From: Parelaphostrongylus tenuis
Lineage: Eukaryota > Nematoda > Chromadorea > Rhabditida > Metastrongylidae
Length of the DNA: 64,000 nt
Assembly: GCA_019055375.1 (NCBI GenBank)
Contig: JAHQIW010003865.1
Location: 1-64,000, forward strand
Direction of reading: 5' to 3'
Shown: in pieces, positions 55,993-64,000 of the stretch
Numbering within the stretch: the stretch's first letter is position 1
Layout of the letters: each line of letters begins with the position of its first letter
The notes under the pieces: model-generated
What the model was told of the DNA's origin: nothing
The model's input: the letters and a program-made list of their open reading frames with translations, nothing else
Database searches by the model: none
Program-made: the position numbers and the translations under genes

Positions 55993-56743
55993 TAGGTTGG
56001 GGAAAAGTTCTGAGAAAATGCTTGTAACTTTTTTGCTGTCGGCCTTTTTTTTGTTTTTAGTCTCATTTGAGAGCCCGTCTTCTCCAGCGTTTATTGGCAT
56101 ATAATTTATCTACTTATTTCGAGATAGAATTAACAAGCGAGCAAATTAGGTTGTTCATGATGCACGAATGGATTCGGTTCAAATGCAACGGTGGCAAGTG
56201 AACAGCATAAATCTGGCTTAGAGAGAAGACACAGTTGGCAAAGGTACGGTATGCAGGTGATTCAAAGTTTGACGGAGGTGAAGAAAAGTTTGGAAGATCA
56301 GCCGCATTCAGGTCGTCCAAAAGAAGTTTGTTACCGATACTAAATTGCGCAATTCAGTCATTCATTTCTCAACAGCGAGAAATCGGAATTTTATGTTCAC
56401 AAAATCGCTTTTGTCGGACAATTGGCAGGAAGTGCTTGAAGTTAAAAGGGGAGTACTTTTGACTATTAGTTTTGTCTTTGTTCGGGTCTAACAAGCGCAT
56501 AAATAGATGCTTTACAAGCGATGAAGGTGAAGATGGTGAAGAGGTTCATCTTCATTTGAACCTCAACAGCTATTCGTCCGCTACAACAACCTAATTTGTC
56601 CGCTTGCTCCACTCTGAAACAAGTGGACAACTTATACACCAATCAACGTGGGAGAAGACGGGCTTTCAAATGAGCCCAAAGACACATAAATTTTCTATAA
56701 GATGTTACATGCATTTTCTCAGAACTTTTTCCCCAACCTATCA
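55993..56743 (+). mobile_element. internally deleted mariner element with terminal inverted repeats
   Basis: The ends are inverted repeats of about 40 bp: GGTTGGGGAAAAGTTCTGAG at the left and CTCAGAACTTTTTCCCCAAC at the right, each flanked by TA, the mariner target duplication. A second inverted pair lies inside (GAGAGCCCGTCTTCTCC and GGAGAAGACGGGCTTTCAAA). The N-terminal transposase motif SLEDQPHSGRPKEV is visible at about 56.28-56.33 kb. The catalytic domain is gone. It could only move with help from an active relative. Confidence 0.85.
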
Positions 56744-57029
56744 ACATTACGCTATAACGAGAAAAATAATATTATTTTTTCCCATTCAAACATTTCTAGC
56801 TGGCCAAAGCTGTTCGGTTAGAATTTTGCTGAAAAAATGATAATTCGATGGCTTAAATCTTGCTGATTTCAATGATATCTTTGCCTTTAAAAGGGACTTT
56901 CTGTTGTAACAATGAAGAGAAGATTGTGCTCCGAACTTTACTACTAGAGAAAGCACGGTGGCGTAGCGGCCATGTTGCAAAATCCCTATCCACATACAGG
57001 CAAAGCACGGTGATTTGATGTCAGAGTTG

Positions 57030-57625
57030 CGATGGGCGAAACTAAACATTCTTTTGGCTGCTACAGCGCATTGAAAAGTCCTTTTCAAAAGCCAAGCACA
57101 TTCTGGAATCGACGCATCGAATGACTGCTAGAAGTTTAAAGTAAATGCCTTGCTCAGCGAGAAATATTTGAATGAAAAACACGATCTTACTTTGTTGTTA
57201 CAGGCAAATAAAAAGCCCATATTGAAAATAGATTGAAAACTATTGAATCTTTGAGATTTGAGATATTAGATAATTTTTAATTGAGAAGAAAGCAAAAGGC
57301 GTGTTTTTCCCAACGGATTGAAAAGGGTACGGATGACGAAAATGATCTAAATTTGCGAAACTAAGTTTTGTTTTGGCTGTTACTGCGTAAAAAGAAGTTT
57401 TTTCAAAAGCAAAGTACATAATTGGAATTCTGATATTTGAGCTATCGATTAGTTATTAGAAGTCGAACGAATTAGCCTTGTTTAGCGAGGAATGTCTGAA
57501 TGAGGAGCAAAATTTTATTCTCGTTGTATTCGCGTAATAATGGAGCCATTTTGCCGATAAAATACACCATTGAAATTTCTTTGATCTAAGCTATCAGGAA
57601 ATTATTAAATCTTTGAGAATTACAA
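57030..57625. repeat. diverged tandem duplication, period about 320 bp
   Basis: 57.03-57.29 and 57.34-57.62 kb align along their length. Shared blocks include GCGAAACTAA, TTTTGGCTG(C/T)TAC(A/T)GCG, CAAAAGC(C)AAG(C/T)ACAT, and ATTGAATCTTTGAGA / ATTAAATCTTTGAGA. No function seen. Confidence 0.55.
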
Positions 57626-57679
57626 AAACTGAGTTTTTCCTGAGGGGTCGAAACAGCGCATGATTAACGGAAAAGTTCC

Positions 57680-58560
57680 AAAAACTTATCCGATAGCAAC
57701 TACATTACGAAGTGGTATCGAAAGCCAACTAATAAGAATATCCTGGTTCACTGCCTTTCTTCTTATTCCTCGCTACAAGAAAGGCATTAGTAAAAAACAT
57801 GTTTCGAACAGTCGCCGGTGTATGTGTTGGAGGAGAGCGGCGAGTAGAATCGGTGAGGCTGGTTCGGGAATTAGCCTTTTCTAATGTCTACGGAAATCGG
57901 TAACGATTATCAAAATTCTATCTGAATACTCTGAGCGCCATCTAGTTCGCAAGCGTTTATACGACCCTCTCTGTACAACGAAATAAATTCAGATATGCCC
58001 CAACGACAGAGACGGTGATTGCTTAAGCATGCAAAGTTCACCGAAACACTTGCGAAGGCGTGCGGTGAAATATACATTTGCGAAACGAGTAGGCCACTCT
58101 ATGCTCACACAGAAGAACATCTAGCCGACAAATTTTGCTCTAAACCAAACACTCCGCTAGGCAGGCATAGGACACAAATGCATAACGGAATGTATTTTGA
58201 CATAGAAGTCGCTGTTCTTACGCAGGAACATAAAACATTAGAGAGCAAGATGTGAGAAGCATCTCGGATTGATACTATCAATCTAACTATGAACTGCAGG
58301 GAAGAATGCCTCGTAATCACTAATGATACGACACAACATGTAAGGCAGTTGTCTTGATGAGGAGGTACATTGCGAGATTCCCTTTAAATAAATCAGTGAA
58401 AGACTTATAGAAGCTATATGTCTAAAGCCGATTTTATGCTTGGTGCCATTGAAATCCGTGTTTAATGGTCTTTTTCTAAAAGAGTGATGGAGATTCTTGA
58501 TCGATTAAATTGTGAACAACCTGATCTTTCCAGGCTCTAAAGAACACGAAACTACAGGAC
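57680..58560 (+). mobile_element. Penelope-like element, 3' fragment
   Basis: The plus strand reads ALVKNMFRTVAGVCVGGERR and VESVRLVRELA (about 57.78-57.88 kb). After a deletion comes the nuclease KACGEIYICETSRPLYAHTE with EHLADKF and TPLGRHRTQMHNGMYFDIEV (about 58.05-58.25 kb). The glycine of the usual YIGET is cysteine here. The 3' UTR ends near CCAGGCTCTAAAGAACACGA. Inactive. Confidence 0.88.
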
Positions 58561-58659
58561 AATAAATACTTTCAAGAAGTCTGTCTCTGGCTCAAAAGAA
58601 ATAAAGTTAGCAAGAGTAAGTGAAATATTGTAAAGAACTTCATAATGAAACTGCCATAA

Positions 58660-58962
58660 AGCTAAAGCTTTCGGCGTTGATCAATCCCTGAGGGAATGCG
58701 CCATGCATTCTTCAATTTTCAAGTTTGAGGTGATTGAATGCATATGCGTCCTTTCCAATGACTCGCGGTGGCCTCCCGCTGTACCGAGTCAGTGCTGCTT
58801 ATCCTCACAGACAAGTCTGAGACCAGTCTGGTACCAGTTAACCGACTCCGGACGGGATGGATGGCTTGGCAAGCCATGAGCGCGAGATCAAACCATTGAC
58901 CTCGCGTGCGACGCAGACAACCTCTAACAACTGGACCACATGCACCACACGCGCGAAACTGC
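58660..58962 (-). repeat. SINE family A, full length
   Basis: It runs from AAAGCTTTCGGCGTTGATCA to the minus-strand head near GGTGCATGTGGTCCAGTTGT. One of the least diverged copies, close to the 27.4 kb copy over 300 bp. Confidence 0.75.
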
Positions 58963-59689
58963 CATATCATTTTAAAAAAGCACGTGCCCTTCAAAGGTAT
59001 TATATTTTCAGATTCGTCTCAAACTTGCTGCTTCCAAGAAATCGGCTGCAAACCTTGTAGTTTTCTCTGCATATTTAGATGTAAGGACGCAGGCAGCAAA
59101 ATCAGCGATAGTTATATTGGAAAACACTGCTTTGCCCGTCTGGGAAATAGGTATACTTGACTATTTTGATGCTCAAGTTGGTGGATTTGAAGAATGGGCT
59201 ATCGTTTTCTGCTGCGTTAACTTAGCACGTTCCCTCGTCACTTAAGTAGATACATCTATGCATGCGCGTGGGTGTGTTTTCTCATTCATATGAAATATAT
59301 TCTACTGATCGATTCGACCAAAGACCTACAATCGAATATTTGAGAAGCACATAGAGGCGGTCAAGAGTGTAGGCGGTTGTAAATAAATGTCAATGACATC
59401 TAAAAATTAACAAGTCGTGCGTGGGCAAGAATATTCAGCGCAGTACTTTGGAGTGGGGCAGCGGTAAAAGCTAGACGCTGGTTTGACTTCTCTCTCCAAA
59501 CACTCGCTTACAAACACGTGGGAACGCCGTAGCACAACTATTACCATTGCCATGAACATTCGAGTAAATCAGTACTTACGGATTCCTCGAATGAGACGAA
59601 ATTCCTCAAGCACAGTCTCTTAAAGACTGTTTGAAAGCCTTCAGGATAATGTGAGAGGAAAGGAGTCGACTTGTTGACTTGTCGGAGCA

Positions 59690-61465
59690 TTCCTAAGAAC
59701 TATCCCAATGAATGTGGTGGATGGGACGTATTGAATATGAAAATTTGCAGTGGAAAAGTAGAGCTCTATTCTGCTGATCTGGAAAGAGTTTCCGATGTGA
59801 TAGCGGTAGGAGAGAGTAAGTACGGGTGAGACTGCTAAAAGATGAATTCATTCCATTTCGCCTAGACATCGAGGGTTTACGGTGACGATGCGCAAATAGA
59901 ATGTGCCTATATCCAAGTTCTCTATTAAACGACATGACCACGCAGGCAGGAAAGGTCATAACATCCGGGAAGGAACTGCTCTTCGAAACACGCGATAGTA
60001 GAGCATTTAGCGTTATGGCTTCTTGTCAACTCGGCTTCCTGTCCGCAAACATCGATTTATCCAATTTACGAGCAATTTCATAACGGAAGCTGGCGGTTGA
60101 AACAATGTTGATCAGCAATGGTTGTAATTGCTTTGGTTGTTTATGCACGGGCATCAGACTATCACAAACAAAGAAAAACGATGCACTCTATGTGTGCTTA
60201 GAGTTCTGAGTCACTTGGAGACTTTAGCGCAAATATTGGAATGAGAAGATCGTCTAAAGAGCGCCATATTGTGAGGCAGGGATTCGACTGGAACGAGAGA
60301 ACGAGGGGATGTGAGGCTGCCTCCTGACGTGATCATGGACGAGAAAGACCATCAAGTTTCAGTCAGAATAACTAGAGCTCTACCTCTATTGGTGAACGTT
60401 AGAGTCTTTCAATGGAAAGGTTTTTGACCGGATATTAGCGCCATCCTGAATTTCTGCGCGGGGATCAAATCATTGCTTCATTCGTAGATAGGAGAGAAAG
60501 CCACTAAATTATTAACAACGAAAAATACATCACCATCATGACGGGTATTTCATCACATCATTAATGTGCTCCTTAAAAGAACCATTTTCAACAACATCGA
60601 CGGAAATATACTGTCACACTTATCCAACATCTTCATGTTAGCGCTATGGAAATTCAAGAGTTTGACAATCACCATGGCACTTTGACCTCCAAGAAGTTTT
60701 GAACCCTTGAAGCGATAAAAGAAGACTCAGGAAGAGAAAAAGCAGCATTTGCCGGTTAACGTTGGAGAGTAGGAGAAAATGGGAAGGCCACCGAAGCATC
60801 GTCAACCACAAAAGCAAGGTGGTTGCACTGTCGGCGCCCAGATGGAACAGTCATCCAGTATCGCTCAATGTGCTTGCTGACTATCGTTACACAAATTCTC
60901 CACTCAGGTCATCTTAAACATTTGGTAACATGAACTATCACTTTTTCCTCACTTTATTCTGATCCGTCATCACAGCGTTTTTTTTTCACTGTGCGGATGC
61001 CAGACTTCTAGCATTCAACTCACTTTTTCGTTTTCCTTCTTGAACGGCGCAGAAAATATACATCAAGCAATATCCAAAGGAACGATTGACCGATTTCACA
61101 AAAACACCTGTGCAAAGGTTGTTTTGCTGATCTCACAAATACGATGTTTATGAGAAACGTGATGGTTTAAGATGGCCTGTTCACGCTATAACGGAATGAT
61201 CATTGCGAATTCCAATGATTCTCTAGGCTAGTAAAGTCAATATGGAAAACGATGCTGGTTTCAGACTTGAGCGGCAGGAAGCGAGCAGTTTGCAAAGCTG
61301 TCTTGAAGCGCCGAGGATATGATGAAGACTACCAAGAACATCCAACTTCACGACCCACCTTTTCAAGCACAACGATTAAGCCACTCATAACGTATGCATT
61401 GGAAATCTGATCGCTACTCCGAGCAGGATGGAAATATCATTCGGCTTTATTCAATCCACAATCGG
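59690..61465 (+). mobile_element. RTE retrotransposon, heavily decayed
   Basis: Endonuclease blocks appear in shifting frames: GKELLFETRDSRAFSVMASC (about 59.97 kb) and DFSANIGMRRSSKERHIVRQ (about 60.21-60.27 kb; family DFNAKIGPRRTPEELHIGTH). Then CRRPDGTVIQ near 60.84 kb, and the region after the RT catalytic box, with VNMENDAGF and LERQEASS, at 61.24-61.30 kb. A family B SINE tail sits at 60.95-61.05 kb in place of most of the RT. Confidence 0.75.
60950..61052 (-). repeat. SINE family B, tail only
   Basis: Contains TTCTGATCCGTCATCACAGC, TTCACTGTGCGGATGCCAGA and TCT(C)TTCTTGAACGG, the 3'-terminal third of the unit. It lies inside the RTE remnant. Confidence 0.65.
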
Positions 61466-61469
61466 AAGG

Positions 61470-62735
61470 TGCTCAGAGTATTTAGTATCGCGCTAGTGAG
61501 AGAATGGCTTCAAAATTATTACCTGCTTCAACCATTTAAGAACGGAAGAACCATTCTTCACTTTGAACCATTGAAGATCAGGTGAGCCGAAAACGTAATG
61601 CAGTTAGAAACCAGCTGTTTGCCGCTGTTGACTTCTGATCGAGGTTAAGCATAGACGCAATCAAAACACCCCTACCGTGCTTATTATTTTCTAGAAGTCA
61701 ACAACTAAGAGTTTTTTCAAATTTCCAATCCACTTTATCAGCTTTTTCTTCGAATATTTCATTTTTCTCTTCATTACACCACACCACCCACTGAAAAATT
61801 AAAAAGTAAAGTTCATTGCTAAAGAATTCATTGGAAGTGGATTTGCTACACAAAGAATGTGAGAGAGCGAATTAAAGCAATTTAAACTAGCCATCTTCAT
61901 ACACAACTTTTCTCGTTATGACACAGTGTCCCAGATGCGTTGTACGTATTCCATTTGGTGCCAAAATGACGGTTATATTGAAATCTAGACGAATAGTATT
62001 TCGGCTCATACATATTCACATTGAATGAGACAAAAATTAGCAAAATACACAGAATTTGGTACGCCAAAACCTGAGCTATTTTATCTAATGAACAGTTTGA
62101 AAGCTCATTTTTCGAGCATGAAAACAAATAGCTTCTTAGTTAAATCAGGACATCGCAGTGGATGTCCAAATCGTTTGCGCTTACAGCTGTGCAAATTATC
62201 AGTTCTTTTTAAGTGTTTATATACTAAACATTCAATCTGAAGCGATAGCGGAAAACGCTCAAGCCTGAGATTACTGCGATATATCAAAGTCCTTTATGAA
62301 AAATTGCTGCCGAATTTATATCTCTCTCGAACTTATCAAGAATTTACCGTCATTTATCAGAAAAGTGACGAGAGTGTCAGTGAGCACATAAATTCTATAG
62401 AAGCATCGAATTTTTTTTACCATCAATCATTTTATGGTCTTTGAATAAGTGTTTGAAAATCCTGAATTATTATCGATGGTGAATAATACAACTTCTGGAT
62501 GAATAATGTCCGCTTCTAATGTACCGCAAAGAATGAAAACTTAGAGAGAGTGAACAAAAAAAAGGATACCTGTCTGGGATAATAGCAATAATGATTTGAT
62601 ACAACGCTAGACTACTGCAATTCATTATACAGCCTAGATATTCGTTTAATCACCTCCAACGATGCTTGATGAAATCGAAGCATGCTCCGCTTTCCAGTTT
62701 TGATCAACGTCGAGTTCTATCTAGTTTCACCAAGG
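61470..62735. other. intergenic, no recognised feature
   Basis: AT-rich, short unsupported frames only. Confidence 0.35.
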
Positions 62736-62975
62736 ACTAAGTAGGGACGCCGTGACCGCGAGTGGTTATGATGCTGGTCGTGGTGCGCGTGAAGCCAAGC
62801 TCTACCCCCACCTCCCGGCAGTCAAACACAACGTCCTATAAAACGCCACAGCAAAGCTATCCTCGAGATCGCAAGGATACCCGCTCAAACAGTATTCTAA
62901 GCCGTTCAAGAAAAAGTCGAAAATCGAAGTGAATGCTAGAAGTACTGGGATGCTCACAGAGAAAAAAAAACACTA
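62735..62975 (+). repeat. SINE family B, plus orientation
   Basis: tRNA-like head GACCGCGAGTGGTTATGATG, body with AAGCCGTTCAAGAAAAAGTC, and the 3' stem-loop region TGCTCACAGAGAAAAAAAAA. It is the only copy of this family on the plus strand. Confidence 0.7.
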
Positions 62976-63261
62976 AGATGACAGAGCAAATTAAGTGCTA
63001 AAAAGTAAAAAAAATGCAACTAGAGCAATATCAAAAAAAAAATTTGGTAGAAGTTATGAATGTAAAATCAACGCAAAGTTTTTGATTAAAACTCTTGATT
63101 GAATCTTTTTACCAGAAATAATTGAAGGTATCCGCAATTGAAAATTTTGGTACTCACTGGTTCTACGCAATACCTAGAAAAGTCTAAAAAAATTGTGACG
63201 AAACGTTCCTGTGAGAACTCAGTCGCACTGCAGCAGAAGTTTCCTCACATCTAATTGAATT

Positions 63262-63324
63262 ATGCTTAAACGTCATTTTTTGCGTCGCTTGCTTCTCATT
63301 CATATTCTGTTGATTTCCAGCTGG
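63262..63324 (+). CDS. candidate small secreted protein, exon 1
   Basis: ATG followed by MLKRHFLRRLLLIHILLISS and W, a basic start plus hydrophobic core typical of a signal peptide. It ends at a near-ideal donor TGG|GTAAGC in phase 0. Confidence 0.45.
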
Positions 63325-63468
63325 GTAAGCTTCCCGTCGGATTATCGTTTCGTATGTCACACCCATTTCTGCTCACAGCTGATGTATTTCGTTGAAACAA
63401 GCTTGGTCCTATATTTAGACAAGCTGTTTTTCTGTTCTCTCAACAAACCAATTTCTTTTCTCTTTTAG

Positions 63469-63570
63469 GAGTTGTTCATCTGTGCATATGTACTTCAAAT
63501 CCACTCATATCGATTTCTGAGTGAGGAACGTAAGCTTGTCACAAGCTTTCTAGTGTATAAACTTTGCTAA
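63469..63570 (+). CDS. candidate small secreted protein, exon 2
   Basis: After CTCTTTTAG, in phase with exon 1, it reads ELFICAYVLQIHSYRFLSEE, then RKLVTSFLVYKLC and stop, for a total of 54 residues. A second donor inside (GAAC|GTAAGC) could send splicing on to exons beyond the window. Unrecognised. Confidence 0.4.
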   Translation, partial: ELFICAYVLQIHSYRFLSEERKLVTSFLVYKLC

Positions 63571-64000
63571 ACGATATAAAAATATTTGCTCAATTCATGC
63601 TTATGTACTATTTAAGTGAGAAAAGAGCTTTGGGAAAGTTTTGCTGTGGGAGACTTTTTAGAGAAAGGATATAACAAATATAAAAGTGAAAAGCTGTTCA
63701 CTACTGGATATTTATAGTTCTATTCCTGCTGGTTGAACAAATTTCTGCTCCTTTCAAGCTGAGCACAATGCAAACGAAGCAATTTTCTCTTGATATCCAA
63801 GGTCATTCTTTCAAATGTTGCAATGATAGTCCAAAATCGCTCTCCTTATAGGTTGGAAAATTAGAGAAGGGAAGAGAAAGTATTTCCTTGCGAGCAAAAT
63901 CAGGATGTAAAGAGTCCTTCCAGGTGAAGCTCACTAAACATCAAATATCCGAGAGCTTTATCAATGTTAAGACGATATGAAATGAAATGCTGGTTCATAT

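Noticed and set aside
1..64000. CRISPR arrays, operons, ribosome-binding sites, rRNA or spliced-leader genes
   Set aside because: Introns, SINEs and non-LTR elements show a eukaryotic genome; no regularly spaced short repeats, rRNA or spliced-leader sequence was seen.

Overview
The window looks like nuclear DNA of a nematode, most likely a strongylid (hookworm-like) species. It is AT-rich, gene-poor and full of short exons with worm-type splice signals (TTTTCAG-like acceptors). It holds remnants of a nematode-type nicotinic receptor, decayed RTE and Penelope-like retroelements, mariner fragments, several tRNA-derived SINE families, and one short run of the nematode telomere unit (GCCTAA). The species call is an inference; no database could be searched.

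Host genes are few. From about 2.9 to 9.3 kb on the + strand lie eight recognisable exons of a Cys-loop (nicotinic acetylcholine receptor-like) channel subunit, in the right order from the ligand-binding domain to the M3-M4 loop. It carries at least two in-frame stops, a one-base frameshift and splice-phase conflicts, so it reads as a pseudogene, or as a gene damaged by assembly errors. At 28.4-29.0 kb (+) lie exons of a SUMO-like protein without a visible C-terminal di-glycine. At 39.75-42.25 kb (+) five exons join in phase into a short secreted or membrane-anchored protein of unknown family. Weaker candidates are cysteine-rich exons at 18.7-19.3 kb with a decayed relative on the - strand at 38.1 kb, minus-strand exons at 8.1-8.4, 29.9-30.1 and 36.7-37.3 kb, a terminal exon at 51.3-51.6 kb and a small two-exon secreted protein at 63.3-63.6 kb.

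Transposable elements explain most of the remaining recognisable sequence. RTE-clade non-LTR copies lie at 0.5 (tail), 13.4-14.1 and 15.3-16.0 (part of a tandem duplication), 23.7-25.4, 32.8-33.8, 44.9-48.3 and 59.7-61.5 kb. Penelope-like elements with a GIY-YIG nuclease lie at 34.6-35.3, 39.1-39.5, 52.4-54.0 and 57.7-58.6 kb. Mariner pieces lie at 2.3, 21.0-22.2, 31.7-32.0 and 56.0-56.7 kb; the last is bounded by terminal inverted repeats.

The most unusual content is a set of small palindromic elements built around a tRNA-like cloverleaf (10.0, 27.2, 32.2-32.6 and 45.7 kb, with single-arm relatives at 13.2, 15.1 and 25.9 kb). The 32 kb copy has two facing 72-nt tRNA-like sequences that differ at about one base, joined by a long inverted repeat. 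The 45.7 kb copy sits inside an RTE element, so the family has moved. Two further SINE families, several fold-back MITE-like palindromes and a telomere-like tract next to a truncated Penelope-like element complete the picture. Boundaries of repeats are approximate (about 10-30 bp) because they were aligned by eye.
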